Below are positions 1 to 9,158 of a DNA stretch of 64,000 nucleotides, piece after piece. The notes below the pieces were generated by a model. It searched no databases. It was not told the origin of the DNA and was given only the letters and a program-made list of their open reading frames with translations. A program made the position numbers and the translations under genes. Source of the DNA: Alexandriicola marinus. Its GTDB lineage: Bacteria; Pseudomonadota; Alphaproteobacteria; Rhodobacterales; Rhodobacteraceae. The stretch covers positions 372,001-436,000 of the forward strand of contig NZ_RBVZ01000002.1 of assembly GCF_004000435.1 (NCBI RefSeq), given 5' to 3'. Numbering within the stretch: position 1 is the stretch's first letter; each line of letters opens with the position of its first letter.

Positions 1-1163
1 AGATGGGCGATGTCCGCCTCGGAATGCACGGGCGACGGCGTGATCCGCAGCCGTTCGGTGCCCTTGGGCACGGTGGGATAGTTGATCGGCTGGATGTAGA
101 CCCCGTGATCGCGCAACAGCACGTCCGAAATCCACCGGCATTTGACCGGATCTCCGACCATGACAGGGATGATATGGGAGGGGTTCTCGATATGCGGGAT
201 GCCCATGCGATCCAGCCCGGCACGGACCTCGGCGACCTTGGCCTGCTGTGCCGCGCGCTCGGAGGCCGACGCCTTGAGGTGCCGCACGCTGGCCAGCGCG
301 CCTGCAGCCACCGCCGGGGGCAGCGCCGTGGTAAAGATGAATCCGCTTGCGAAGGACCGGACGAAGTCGACCAGCGCGGCGGACGCCGCGATATAGCCGC
401 CGACCACGCCGTAGGCCTTGCCCAGCGTGCCCTCGATGACGGTCAGCCGATGCATCAGCCCTTCGCGCTCGGCCACGCCGCCGCCTCGCGGACCATACAG
501 GCCCACCGCGTGAACCTCGTCGAGATAGGTCATCGCGCCGTATTTGTCGGCCAGATCACAAATCTCGGCAATCGGGGCGATATCGCCGTCCATGGAATAG
601 ACCGATTCAAAGGCGATCAGCTTGGGCGCCTCGGCAGGAAGCGCGGCAAGGTGCCGCTCCAGATCGGCAAGGTCGTTATGCTTCCAGATGATCCGGTCCG
701 CCTTGGAATGGCGGATGCCTTCGATCATCGAGGCATGGTTGAGACTGTCAGACAGGATCACGAGACCGGGGATCTTCGCCCCCAACGTGCCCAGCGTCGC
801 CCAGTTCGACACATAGCCGGAGGTGAACAGCAAGGCCGCCTCCTTGCCATGCAGATCGGCCAGCTCGGCCTCCAGTTCCACATGGGCGTGGGTCGTGCCG
901 GAAATATTGCGCGTCCCGCCAGCGCCGGCGCCGGTCCGGTCAAGCGCCTCGTGCATCGCGGCCAGAACATCGGGGTGCTGGCCCATGCCGAGATAATCGT
1001 TCGAACACCAGACCGTGACATCGCGTTCATTATCGCCATCGCGGTTGAGCGCGCGCGGAAAGGCACCCCGCTTGCGTTCCATATCCGCGAAATGGCGATA
1101 ATTCCCTTCGTCTTTCAGACGATCCAGCTCGGCACGGAAATATGCGTCAGGCGTAAAGCTCAT
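1..1163 (-). CDS. hemA: 5-aminolevulinate synthase, 3' end outside window
   Basis: This PLP enzyme of the alpha-oxoamine synthase family condenses glycine with succinyl-CoA to 5-aminolevulinate, the first step of tetrapyrrole synthesis by the C4 route typical of alphaproteobacteria. About 387 N-terminal residues are visible out of roughly 400, so only the extreme C-terminus is missing. The read protein starts [16 protein letters not shown] and contains the family signatures [29 protein letters not shown], and [14 protein letters not shown] with the Schiff-base lysine. The start codon overlaps the stop of the upstream DUF302 gene by 4 bp (ATGA), so translation is probably coupled, and the gene lies at the distal end of the sox operon. 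This suggests extra haem supply for the Sox cytochromes, which is inference. The organism may carry a second ALAS copy elsewhere, as some relatives do. Confidence 0.95.
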   Translation of the reverse strand, partial: MSFTPDAYFRAELDRLKDEGNYRHFADMERKRGAFPRALNRDGDNERDVTVWCSNDYLGMGQHPDVLAAMHEALDRTGAGAGGTRNISGTTHAHVELEAELADLHGKEAALLFTSGYVSNWATLGTLGAKIPGLVILSDSLNHASMIEGIRHSKADRIIWKHNDLADLERHLAALPAEAPKLIAFESVYSMDGDIAPIAEICDLADKYGAMTYLDEVHAVGLYGPRGGGVAEREGLMHRLTVIEGTLGKAYGVVGGYIAASAALVDFVRSFASGFIFTTALPPAVAAGALASVRHLKASASERAAQQAKVAEVRAGLDRMGIPHIENPSHIIPVMVGDPVKCRWISDVLLRDHGVYIQPINYPTVPKGTERLRITPSPVHSEADIAH

Positions 1164-1588
1164 TCTCCGATGGCCTCCATTACGATTTCTTCCAGCAGGT
1201 CTTCGACGACCTGCATGGCACCATCGGGATAGTCCCGGTGCCCGATCAGCACCTCATCGCCCATCTCTGTGACGAAGATTCCATAGGGGCAATGCTGAAT
1301 GTTCATGGGATCGGCTTCCATCACTTCGCGGCTCACGACAGCCGAACAGAAGAGAAAGACATCCGCCTGGGAAAAAATCATCTCATCCGAACCGACATCC
1401 TCACCGGTCCGGTTGAGCATCTCGCCCACATGGCTGGTATAGTCGATGACGAGCCCTCTGCCGATAATGGCATTCTCCACGGCAAAGGTTGCATCGTCGA
1501 ACGCCCCGTCAAAGGCATGGATGATCGGGTCATCCGCGAAAGCCGGACCGGACAACAGGCAGAGCGCTGCGGCGAGATGGATTTTCAT
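1160..1588 (-). CDS. secreted DUF302 domain protein
   Basis: A 142-residue protein with a signal peptide (about residues 1-18, [18 protein letters not shown]) and a DUF302 domain over most of the mature chain, so it is probably periplasmic. The internal ATG at 1588 is preferred because it begins the signal peptide; the longer frame adds an arginine-rich stretch with no export logic. DUF302 proteins have no settled biochemical role, although they recur near sulfur-metabolism genes. It lies about 60 bp downstream of soxF and overlaps hemA by 4 bp, so it is likely cotranscribed with both. A single cysteine pair (FLFCSAVV and QHCPYG) is visible in the mature part. Confidence 0.8.
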   Translation of the reverse strand: MKIHLAAALCLLSGPAFADDPIIHAFDGAFDDATFAVENAIIGRGLVIDYTSHVGEMLNRTGEDVGSDEMIFSQADVFLFCSAVVSREVMEADPMNIQHCPYGIFVTEMGDEVLIGHRDYPDGAMQVVEDLLEEIVMEAIGE

Positions 1589-1650
1589 GTCATGCTCCCT
1601 TTCACTTCGGGCATTACGGGCCGGGTTTCCCCGGCCCGCCATGATCTAGA

Positions 1651-2919
1651 TCAACCGAACATGTCGCTGACGATCGCGTCGTACCAACCAAGGCTTTCCT
1701 GATAGGTCTGGGCGCGCACTTCCGCGGTCTCGTCGGTCTGGCTGACAAAGCCGCCGGTGCTGGCGATCTTTTCTTCGGTCGGCTCGTAGGCCGCGCCGAC
1801 CTTCACACCGTCTTCGGTGTCGATCAGCGACCAGCAGGTGTTCGAGAACCGCGCCGGGAAGACCCGGCTGCCGGTCAGTTCACCCACCACGGCATTGGCA
1901 CAGACCTTGGCCTGGCTGTTGGCCGAGAAGCCGGATTTCGGCATGTCGCCCTGCGCCGCCGAATCGCCCAGCACGTGAATCGCCGGATCCATCTTCGAGG
2001 TCAGCGCGAAGGCCTCGACAGGGGCCCAGTTGCCATCGGTCACGCCGGCATCATGGGCGATCTTGCCCGCCCGCTGTGCCGGGATGACATTGCAGACATC
2101 GACATTCTCGACCACGCCGTCGATCGTCACGGTCATCGCCGCCGGGTCGACCTCGACATTGGCACCGCCGAAATCCGGGCCGATGCGTTCGATCATCCCC
2201 GAATAATGCCGTTCCCAGCCCTGCTCGAAGAGGCCCTGCTTGGAAAAGCCTTCCTTCGGATCGACGATCAGGATCTTGGCCGTCGGGTTGGTCTGCTTGA
2301 GTTGGTGGGCCACCATAGACACCCGCTCATACGGTCCCGGCGGGCAGCGATAGGGGTTCGGCGGCGCGACCATGCAATAGGTGCCCCCCTCACGCATGGA
2401 CATGACCTGCGCCTTGAGCAGTTCGGTCTGCGATCCGGCCTTGTAGGCATGCGGCATCGCGTTCTGCGCCGAGACGTCCCAGCCGGGAACAGCGCCGTCG
2501 ACAAAATCGATGCCGGGGCTGAGGATCAGCTTGTCATAGGGCACCGACCCGCCACCTGCGAGCGCGACGGTCTTGGCGTCCCGGTCGACGCCGACCGCCC
2601 AGTCATGAACCACGTTGATCCCGTATTCGGACGCCAGCGTGCCATAGGAATGGCCAAGGCTCTCCATCGTGCGGAAGCCGCCGATATACAGGTTGGAAAA
2701 GAAACAGGTGTAATACGTGCGCGTGGGCTCGATCAGGGTGACGTTCACCTGATCGCCACCATCACGGGCGATGTAACGTGCCGCCGTCGCACCGCCTGCG
2801 CCGCCACCGATCACGACCACGTTTGGCGTGCCATGAGCGGCCCCCATTACCATCGGCGCCGACATCACACCGACGCCGGCTGCTGCCGAACCTATGAAAC
2901 TCCGTCTGTTGATTTTCAC
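1651..2919 (-). CDS. soxF: SoxF, flavoprotein subunit of sulfide dehydrogenase
   Basis: FAD-dependent sulfide dehydrogenase flavoprotein, homologous to FccB, that oxidises sulfide in the periplasm and passes electrons to the dihaem cytochrome SoxE. The 422-residue protein starts with a twin-arginine signal (NRRSFIGSAAAGVGV), followed by the FAD-binding Rossmann motif VVVIGGGAGGATAARYIA near residue 35. The family redox cysteines are present in YYTCFFSN and NPYRCPPGPYERV, and a C-terminal flavocytochrome-c FAD-binding domain completes it. It directly follows soxE with a 22-bp gap and is the last canonical sox gene here; soxG and soxH, known in Paracoccus, are absent and replaced by DUF302 and hemA. 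Confidence 0.95.
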   Translation of the reverse strand: MKINRRSFIGSAAAGVGVMSAPMVMGAAHGTPNVVVIGGGAGGATAARYIARDGGDQVNVTLIEPTRTYYTCFFSNLYIGGFRTMESLGHSYGTLASEYGINVVHDWAVGVDRDAKTVALAGGGSVPYDKLILSPGIDFVDGAVPGWDVSAQNAMPHAYKAGSQTELLKAQVMSMREGGTYCMVAPPNPYRCPPGPYERVSMVAHQLKQTNPTAKILIVDPKEGFSKQGLFEQGWERHYSGMIERIGPDFGGANVEVDPAAMTVTIDGVVENVDVCNVIPAQRAGKIAHDAGVTDGNWAPVEAFALTSKMDPAIHVLGDSAAQGDMPKSGFSANSQAKVCANAVVGELTGSRVFPARFSNTCWSLIDTEDGVKVGAAYEPTEEKIASTGGFVSQTDETAEVRAQTYQESLGWYDAIVSDMFG

Positions 2920-2941
2920 ATGAACCTCCCGGTTTTAGCCT

Positions 2942-3601
2942 TCATTGGGCCTTTTGAAAAAACACGGCGAGCGAGGCGATTTCCTCGTCCCCCAACCTAC
3001 CCGAAACCATTTCCATCACCTGATGCGTGCGCTCTCCGGACCGGTACTCCACCATAGCAGTAACAAAGAGCTCAGGATCAAGTCCTTCGATCTTCGGTAT
3101 TCCGGCGTCCCCCGCCGCATGGCAGGCGGTGCATTCCGCTGACAGGTATTCTCCGTAGGCCATGTCCGGCGCAACGGCGAGGACGGCCGCAGCTTCGGGG
3201 CTCAGCTCAAAGGGGATGGCCACTTCCTCCGCCTCGAAACTGGCCAGATAGGCAATGAGATCAGACCTTTGCTGACTATCAGCCATCCCCCGATAAGCCA
3301 TCCGCGTGCCGGGCATAGTACCTTGCGGATCCTCGATATAGCGGCTGAGCATATCGACATCCCAAACCAGCCCGGAGGCACCGATCGCGGACGAATAGCG
3401 GAACCCCTCGATCGCGCCTGCGGCCCGACCAACGATCCCGGTAAGGTGAGGGCCCGCCCGGTTGCGGGCCCCTTCTCCGATTTCGTGGCATGTGGCACAG
3501 GCCCTGTAGAGTTGCTCTCCAGCTTCGGGATCACCCATCGGCTGGGCGATCGCCATCGCTGGGATGAACCCGAATAACCCGGTCACAAGCGCCAAACGCA
3601 T
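2942..3601 (-). CDS. soxE: SoxE, dihaem c-type cytochrome
   Basis: Periplasmic dihaem cytochrome c of 219 residues that partners SoxF in a flavocytochrome c-like sulfide dehydrogenase. A cleavable signal peptide (MRLALVTGLFGFIPAMAIA) is followed by two cytochrome domains, each with one haem-binding motif: CATCH in the first half and CTACH in the second. A distal methionine ligand is plausible in GTMPGTRMAYRGM. The gene follows soxD with 1 bp between stop and start, so coupling is likely. The first domain resembles class I cytochrome c552 and is similar to the C-terminal domain of the neighbouring SoxD, consistent with an old duplication. Confidence 0.92.
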   Translation of the reverse strand: MRLALVTGLFGFIPAMAIAQPMGDPEAGEQLYRACATCHEIGEGARNRAGPHLTGIVGRAAGAIEGFRYSSAIGASGLVWDVDMLSRYIEDPQGTMPGTRMAYRGMADSQQRSDLIAYLASFEAEEVAIPFELSPEAAAVLAVAPDMAYGEYLSAECTACHAAGDAGIPKIEGLDPELFVTAMVEYRSGERTHQVMEMVSGRLGDEEIASLAVFFQKAQ

Positions 3602-3602
3602 A

Positions 3603-4874
3603 TCAGCCTCCTTCGGCGGTCAGATAGGCGATGAGGGCCGTGATCTCCTCCTCGCTCCGCAGACCGGCGAAGGCCATCTTCGTCCCGCGCATGTAGCCGC
3701 GCGGATCGGCGAGGAAGGCGGCCATCTCGTCTTCCGACCAGACACGCCCCTCTGCACCGGCCTCCGCCATGACATTTGAGTAGCGGAAATCCTCCATCAC
3801 GCCAATGCCGCGGCCCATGATGCCGTTCAGATGCGGACCGGTCCGGTTGACCGCACCCTCGCCGATCTGGTGGCAGGACGAGCAGCGGCGGAACACGCCT
3901 TCCCCTTCGGCGACAAGAGCCGGATCGACAGAAGCGGTCGTCACCATCTCTTCCGCCGGGGCCTCTTCGGCCTCGGCCATCTCGGCCTCGGGTTCCGCGG
4001 TAGCCTCGGTCATCGGCTCGGCGGCGGTTGGCGTGACATTGGTCGGATCGTCCGGCGTCACATCGAGAACCATGGCGCGTGCCGTGATCTCGACGCTGTC
4101 CTTGCAGTTTTCCATGCAAGGCTCTGCCGTGAAGGCCGGGTATTCCGCCTCGGCCCGGTCATCCATGAAGAACCCGCCCGCGTTGGGCATCACCACTTCG
4201 GTGAAGTTCTCGTTCGACAGGGTGAAGTCGTCATCAACCACGTAGTTGGAATAGAGGATATAGGCGACCAGCGCATAGACCTCGTCATCCGTCAGGCTCT
4301 GTGCTTCGCCAAAGGGCATCGCCCGGTGGACGTAATCCCAGACGGTCGAGAGGTAAGGCCAGTAGGAACCGACGGTCTTGACCGGATCGTCCGAGGCAAG
4401 ACTGCCCTCGCCGCCCGCGATGACTGGCCAGCGGCCCACGGCCTCACCGAAATCGCCGTGACAGGCGGCGCATTTCTCGATCCAGATTTCCTCACCCGTC
4501 CAGACATCGCCCGAACCGACAGGCAGACCCTGACCATCGGGGCGAATATCGATATCCCAAGCGCTTACCTCTTCCGGCAGGGCCTCGCGGCCCAGCGCAT
4601 AAGAAACACCGAGCGGTGCGGGGGCACCGCTGTCCGACGGGCCCGCTGTCGCGGCGACCGCTTGCAGGGCCGCGATCTCTTCGGCGGCACGGGCAGCCTC
4701 TTGGGCGATGCGCTCCTCTGCGGCGGCGGCGCGCGCCTCGGCCGCGGCGGCCTGCTCCATGGCAAGGGCCGCTTCCTGAGCGCGGTAGTTCTTCATCGGG
4801 ATCGCGTAGGCTGCGCCCAGGACCAGACCGACCCCCCCAATGGCAGGCGCGAAGATGTTAAGAAATTTCGACAT
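3603..4874 (-). CDS. soxD: SoxD, dihaem cytochrome subunit of sulfane dehydrogenase
   Basis: SoxD is the dihaem cytochrome c of the SoxCD sulfane dehydrogenase, which removes six electrons from the SoxY-bound sulfane sulfur. The 423-residue protein has an N-terminal hydrophobic signal or anchor (about residues 7-25), an Ala/Glu-rich helical stretch, a first haem domain with CAACH, an acidic Ala/Glu/Pro-rich linker around residues 280-315, and a C-terminal haem domain with CSSCH. It is somewhat longer than typical SoxD because of the two low-complexity regions. Its start lies 17 bp inside the end of soxC, which supports tight coupling of the two subunits. The C-terminal domain matches class I c552 with TGPHLNGIMGR and PGTKM-like motifs (RGTKMAFAGL). 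Confidence 0.93.
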   Translation of the reverse strand: MSKFLNIFAPAIGGVGLVLGAAYAIPMKNYRAQEAALAMEQAAAAEARAAAAEERIAQEAARAAEEIAALQAVAATAGPSDSGAPAPLGVSYALGREALPEEVSAWDIDIRPDGQGLPVGSGDVWTGEEIWIEKCAACHGDFGEAVGRWPVIAGGEGSLASDDPVKTVGSYWPYLSTVWDYVHRAMPFGEAQSLTDDEVYALVAYILYSNYVVDDDFTLSNENFTEVVMPNAGGFFMDDRAEAEYPAFTAEPCMENCKDSVEITARAMVLDVTPDDPTNVTPTAAEPMTEATAEPEAEMAEAEEAPAEEMVTTASVDPALVAEGEGVFRRCSSCHQIGEGAVNRTGPHLNGIMGRGIGVMEDFRYSNVMAEAGAEGRVWSEDEMAAFLADPRGYMRGTKMAFAGLRSEEEITALIAYLTAEGG

Positions 4875-6123
4875 TTTCAGCGACTCCCTGCTCGTTCACG
4901 TACCAGGTCTGGATACCGTTATTGTGGTAGATCGAATTCTCGCCGCGAATCTCGCGCAGCATGTCCTTGGTGGGCTGCACATATCCGGTGGAATCATGCG
5001 CCCGGCTTTGCAGCAGAAGAGGCGAGCCGTCCCACTCGAATTCGAAATAGAAGCGGTGCATCGACTTGGTGAAGCTGGGCCCCGACATGCGCGCCATGTG
5101 CCAGTTCTTGCCCCCGTCGATGGTGACATCGACGCGCGGGATGGTGCCCCTGCCCGACCATGCGACGCCGGTGAGAACCGTCGGCCCCGGCCCGTGGGTG
5201 AGCGGCGCCTGAGGGCTCGGATTGGTGATGACGGACTTGGCGTCCATCTCCCATGTGAACCGCCGGGCCTGCCCGTTTTCCAGCAGGTCGGTGTATTTCG
5301 AGGTTTCCTCGCGGTGGTGCCACGGCTCGTCGCCCACTTCGATGCGGCGCAGCCATTTGACCCACATGTTGCCTTCCCAGCCCGGCACGACCAGCCGGAC
5401 GGGATAGCCCTGTTCGGGGCGCAGCGCCTCGCCGTTCATCTTGAAGGCGACAAGGCAGTCGTCGAGCGCCTTTTCCATCGGGATCGACCGGGTCATGCCG
5501 GCGGCGTCTGCGCCTTCGGGCAGGATCCATTTTCCGTTCGTCTTGACTCCGGCCTGTTCCAGCAGGATGCGCAGCGGGATGCCCGTATACATGACGTTGT
5601 GGATCATGCCGTGGGTGAACTGGCAGCCGTTAAGCTGGGCGCCGCGCCATTCCATGCCCGTGTTCGCCGCGCATTCAAGGAAGTAGGCATGGTTCTCCCG
5701 CGGGAAACGCATCAGATCCTCGAGCGTGAAGACAAGAGGCGTGTCCACCAGACCATTGATCATCAGCCGGTACATGCCGGGATCGACCTCGGCCACACCA
5801 CCATGGTGCCGTTCGAAGCACAGGCCATTGGGCGTGATGATGCCGTCAAGCTCGTGCAGCGGCGTGAAGTTGATCGACGACACAGTGTCGGCGGTCAGCC
5901 ATTCGACGTTGCGGCGGACCACATGCGCCTCGTGCGGCGACGGCACGCCGTAGGGGGCTGCATCCACGCCCGGGCCCAGGTATTGCGACCAGGGTTGCTG
6001 GCTTATGTCCGTAATCGCGGGATCGCCCGCTTGCGCCGCCACCTTTGTCGCGGCCACCGCACCACCTGCGGCCAGCGCTCCGGTCAGGAACCTGCGGCGG
6101 GACGGATCGGTTCTGTCTGTCAT
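4858..6123 (-). CDS. soxC: SoxC, molybdopterin subunit of sulfane dehydrogenase
   Basis: Molybdenum-cofactor subunit of the SoxCD sulfane dehydrogenase, a member of the sulfite oxidase family. The 421-residue protein begins with a twin-arginine signal (PSRRRFLTGALAAGG), which fits export of a folded Mo protein. Sulfite-oxidase features are present: the catalytic cysteine in YFLECAANTGMEW, followed by the Mo-cofactor domain and the C-terminal dimerisation domain with WSGRGTIPRVDVTIDGG. The start is backed by a GAGGAGA Shine-Dalgarno sequence 8-10 bp upstream. It sits 26 bp downstream of soxB. Presence of SoxCD predicts complete oxidation of thiosulfate to sulfate rather than sulfur globule formation. 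Confidence 0.95.
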   Translation of the reverse strand: MTDRTDPSRRRFLTGALAAGGAVAATKVAAQAGDPAITDISQQPWSQYLGPGVDAAPYGVPSPHEAHVVRRNVEWLTADTVSSINFTPLHELDGIITPNGLCFERHHGGVAEVDPGMYRLMINGLVDTPLVFTLEDLMRFPRENHAYFLECAANTGMEWRGAQLNGCQFTHGMIHNVMYTGIPLRILLEQAGVKTNGKWILPEGADAAGMTRSIPMEKALDDCLVAFKMNGEALRPEQGYPVRLVVPGWEGNMWVKWLRRIEVGDEPWHHREETSKYTDLLENGQARRFTWEMDAKSVITNPSPQAPLTHGPGPTVLTGVAWSGRGTIPRVDVTIDGGKNWHMARMSGPSFTKSMHRFYFEFEWDGSPLLLQSRAHDSTGYVQPTKDMLREIRGENSIYHNNGIQTWYVNEQGVAENVEIS

Positions 6124-6149
6124 GTCCGGTCTCCTCGTCCTGTGGTGGC

Positions 6150-7844
6150 CTAGCCCGCCACCACCTCGACACTTTGATTTGGATCGATATTCACTGTGCC
6201 CTGCTTGCGGATGTGGTTCTCGACCACCTCCCAGATGGGCGGGCCTTCGGTGCCCTCGTTCACGCTCGCCCAGCCAGAGACGATATACGTCTTGCCCGGA
6301 TCGATCCGTTCGCCTGTCTTCAGCAGCGTCATCTCGGTGATGCGTTCGCCCTGCGGCTTGGAGATATCGATCCGGTAGCCCATGCCGCCGATGCGGACCA
6401 TGTCGCCGCCCTGCTGATAATAGGGATCGGGGTTGAACAGGTTGTCGGCCACGTCCTCGATGATCGTATGGAGGAATTCGCCCGTCATCTCGGACCGGTA
6501 GGCGTTGGGATAGCTCATCGCGGTGGCGTTGAAGATATCCTCGCGGGTGATGTCGCTGTCGGGCATCACGGTCGGACCCCAGCGGAAGCCCGGGCTCAGC
6601 GCGATGTCGGCCTCGCGTTCCTCGATCAGCGCATTGCAGATCAGGTCATCCCATGTGCCGTTGAAATTGCCGCGCCGGTAGAGGAGCGATCCGCTTTGTC
6701 CGATGACCTCGGACATTTCGTCGGCGAAGGGCGCGCGGATCTCATTCACGAGTGCGGTCATCTCCGGGTCCGGCGCGATCACGTCCGAGAAGATCGGGAT
6801 CAGCCGGTGGGTGATGCCTTTCATCCCGCCGTCACGCACATCGAGGTCGATGCGGGAGACGAACTTGCCGTTGCTGCCCGACGCAATCAGGAAGGTGTTG
6901 TTCACCTGAACGGGCTCGGGGATTGCGTCATGGGTGTGGCCGGTCAGGATCACGTCGATGCCATCGACATTGCCGGCCATCTTGCGATCGACGTCAAAAC
7001 CGTTGTGCGACAGGACCACCACAAGTTCCGCCCCGGCGCCCCGCGCCTCGGCCACAACCTCGGCCATGCGCTCCTCGCGCACACCAAAGCTCAACCCCGG
7101 GAACATCCAGCCCGGATTGGCGATCGGCATATAGGGGAACGCCTGTCCGATCACCGCGACCTGCACACCGCCGCGTTCGAACATCTTGTAGGGTTCATAG
7201 GCAGGCTCGTCCCATTCGGCGTCAAAGATATTGGCGCCGAGGAAGGGATGGTTCAGCTCGTTTTCGACGATCTGGGTCAGCCGGTCGATGCCGAGCGTGA
7301 ATTCCCAGTGGGCCGTCATTGCATCGGTGCCGAGCGCGTTGAACAGGCGGACCATGTCCGCCCCTTCCGTGCGCAGAGCCGGGAGAGAGCCCTGCCACGT
7401 GTCGCCACCGTCGAGAACAAGGGCATCCTCGCGCTCGGCCTTGATCGCCTTGACGACGGTGGAAATCCTGTCGAAGCCGCCCATCTTGCCGTAGCCGCGG
7501 GCCAGTGCGACGAAATCGTCATAGGTCAGCGCGTAATCCATCGCGCTGCCCTTTTCGATGCCGAACATCTGCCGGAAATCGGCTCCTGTCACGTGGGGCG
7601 GTTTGCCCCCCACATCGCCCACGCCGAGATTGATCTCGGGTTCGCGGAACCAGATCGGCTGGGTCTGGGCATGAATGTCGGTAATATGGACAAGCGTCAC
7701 GTTGCCGGGGCCACCCGTTCCGATCAGGTCATCCTGCGTGAGGGCCTGTTGGGCGGACAGTCGGGACCAGTTGCCAAAGCCGGATGCGCCATACAGCGCA
7801 GAAGCAGCGATGGAAGCCTGCAGGAAATGACGGCGGGAAATCAT
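6150..7844 (-). CDS. soxB: SoxB, thiosulfohydrolase
   Basis: SoxB is the dimanganese thiosulfohydrolase that releases sulfate from the cysteine-bound sulfur chain on SoxYZ in the periplasm. The 564-residue protein has a twin-arginine signal (SRRHFLQASIAASALYG) and the calcineurin-like phosphoesterase fold shared with 5'-nucleotidases. Metal-binding motifs are visible: HITDIHAQ, GGDTWQGS, the SoxB-specific HWEFT in place of GNHEF, SHNGFDVDRK and GHTHD. The length is normal for the family. It is separated from soxA by 78 bp containing a strong hairpin, the only large gap inside the leftward structural operon. Confidence 0.96.
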   Translation of the reverse strand: MISRRHFLQASIAASALYGASGFGNWSRLSAQQALTQDDLIGTGGPGNVTLVHITDIHAQTQPIWFREPEINLGVGDVGGKPPHVTGADFRQMFGIEKGSAMDYALTYDDFVALARGYGKMGGFDRISTVVKAIKAEREDALVLDGGDTWQGSLPALRTEGADMVRLFNALGTDAMTAHWEFTLGIDRLTQIVENELNHPFLGANIFDAEWDEPAYEPYKMFERGGVQVAVIGQAFPYMPIANPGWMFPGLSFGVREERMAEVVAEARGAGAELVVVLSHNGFDVDRKMAGNVDGIDVILTGHTHDAIPEPVQVNNTFLIASGSNGKFVSRIDLDVRDGGMKGITHRLIPIFSDVIAPDPEMTALVNEIRAPFADEMSEVIGQSGSLLYRRGNFNGTWDDLICNALIEEREADIALSPGFRWGPTVMPDSDITREDIFNATAMSYPNAYRSEMTGEFLHTIIEDVADNLFNPDPYYQQGGDMVRIGGMGYRIDISKPQGERITEMTLLKTGERIDPGKTYIVSGWASVNEGTEGPPIWEVVENHIRKQGTVNIDPNQSVEVVAG

Positions 7845-7883
7845 GGCGTTCTCACATTCCTTTGTTTGAATGCGTAAGAGGGT

Positions 7884-7919
7884 AAAAGGCCCGCGTGCCT
7901 TGCGGAACGCGGGCCTTCA
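7884..7919 (-). terminator. hairpin plus T-run between soxA and soxB
   Basis: A perfect 11-bp inverted repeat (AAGGCCCGCGT at 7886-7896 and ACGCGGGCCTT at 7907-7917) with a 10-nt loop lies in the 78-bp gap between the soxA stop and the soxB start. On the leftward transcript the stem runs into TTTT followed by ACCC, the layout of an intrinsic terminator. Because soxB-F follow directly, it more likely acts as a partial terminator or as a 3'-end stabiliser of the upstream soxXYZA message than as a full stop. That role is inference. Confidence 0.7.
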
Positions 7920-7922
7920 GGA

Positions 7923-8780
7923 TCAGTTGCGGACGGCGGGGCCTTCGACGGACAGACCGTTGCCACGCGACATGACATAAAGCTCGAGCGCGACGAATTC
8001 GGGGCTGCCAACCGCATAGGTTTCGGCCCGTGTGTCGCGGATGCAGCCGCGGAACCGCGAATGAACCGAGACAAGCCGCGCATCCTTGAGCCGGTAGGTC
8101 GGGAAGCCTGTCAGCATGCCCATGCTCAGGTGGTCGGCGCGGATGTAGTTGTCATAGTTGTCTTCGTGACAATTCGCGCAGCTCAACTCGAGCTGACCGG
8201 TGCGGGTGTAGTAGAGGTCCTTACCCATTTGCCACGTCTCCTGAGCCGGACCGTCGATCGCGATGTCGACGATCTCGCCCCGGCCGGCCCACGAAATCAG
8301 GCCCGACATGTTGATCATCTCGGTGGAATTGTAGCCCCACGGCTCGGCGCCCATCCGTTCGGTGATGCATTCGTTGACCTGCATCTCGACGGTCTGGACC
8401 TCGCCATGTTCCTCGTCCCACTGGGGATAGGTGGCCCGCACGTTCGACAGGCTTTCGGGCCCGTCATGGCAAGAGGCACAGCTTTCGCCATCGGCCCCCA
8501 TCGCGGTCGTGAAGTCGCTCATCGCGGATTCGACGCCCAGCATGCCGGGGTTGTCGAAATCATCCATCTGCATGGCCTGCGTCTCGGTCGAACGGAATGT
8601 CCAACCCGACCGGACGACCGACATGTAGTCGAGGTGATCAGCCGCAGGGGCCTGTGTCACGATGTTCAGGTCGCCATTGATGACCAGTTCATCGTTGATG
8701 ATGTCCTGCGCCTGCGCAAGGCCGGCGACAAGCACGCCTCCCGTGGCAAGAAGCCCGGCGAACAAGGTTCTTTTTGTCAT
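7923..8780 (-). CDS. soxA: SoxA, dihaem subunit of the SoxXA cytochrome
   Basis: SoxA is the larger subunit of SoxXA, which oxidatively couples thiosulfate to the carrier cysteine of SoxY. The start at 8780 is preferred because it opens a clean signal peptide (MTKRTLFAGLLATGGVLVAGLAQAQ) and has a GGGAGGGAGGAAAG ribosome-binding site just before it; the longer frame runs back into soxZ. The 285-residue protein is a dihaem type, with CASCH and CANCH, and carries the catalytic cysteine in SRFRGCIRDTRAE, which in characterised SoxA becomes a persulfide haem ligand. Order soxX-Y-Z-A matches Paracoccus. Confidence 0.95.
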   Translation of the reverse strand: MTKRTLFAGLLATGGVLVAGLAQAQDIINDELVINGDLNIVTQAPAADHLDYMSVVRSGWTFRSTETQAMQMDDFDNPGMLGVESAMSDFTTAMGADGESCASCHDGPESLSNVRATYPQWDEEHGEVQTVEMQVNECITERMGAEPWGYNSTEMINMSGLISWAGRGEIVDIAIDGPAQETWQMGKDLYYTRTGQLELSCANCHEDNYDNYIRADHLSMGMLTGFPTYRLKDARLVSVHSRFRGCIRDTRAETYAVGSPEFVALELYVMSRGNGLSVEGPAVRN

Positions 8781-8805
8781 TGCTTTCCTCCCTCCCTGTG
8801 CCGGA

Positions 8806-9135
8806 TCAGCCGACGGCGATATCCTTCGCATCCTCGTAGACAGACCCGTCATCGTCGTACCAGGTGAACGTCATGGTGCCCGATTCGGGGATCAGGGCCT
8901 GGAACTCGAAATAGGGATTGGTCGAGATCGCGGGCTCCATCGTCACGTCGATGATCGTCTCGCCGTTATAGGCGGCCACGAAGCGGTTGATGATCGAGCG
9001 GGGGATCGTGTTCCCGTCACCGTCACGGCGCTGGCCGCTTTCCATCGGGTGGCTGATAAGCGTCTTGATCGATACGACTTCGCCAGCTGCCGCGGAATCC
9101 GGAACGCGAACGCGGGGTCTCACATTGTCTGCCAT
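8806..9135 (-). CDS. soxZ: SoxZ, sulfur carrier partner subunit
   Basis: SoxZ (109 residues) pairs with SoxY to form the carrier that holds pathway intermediates. It has an all-beta Sox-type immunoglobulin-like fold, with the motif ISHPMESGQRRDGDGNTIPR that is characteristic of SoxZ. There is no signal peptide, as expected: SoxZ is known to be exported in complex with the Tat-targeted SoxY. It lies 23 bp after soxY and 25 bp before soxA. Confidence 0.95.
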   Translation of the reverse strand: MADNVRPRVRVPDSAAAGEVVSIKTLISHPMESGQRRDGDGNTIPRSIINRFVAAYNGETIIDVTMEPAISTNPYFEFQALIPESGTMTFTWYDDDGSVYEDAKDIAVG

Positions 9136-9158
9136 TGTTCTGTCTCCTCTGTTCTCGT

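Noticed and set aside
3-1232. Long rightward frame opposite hemA (and similar long antisense frames opposite sox, gnd, yej and DUF6638 genes)
   Set aside because: High GC content leaves the complementary frame of real genes open; the translations are His/Arg/Gly-rich with no recognised domain.
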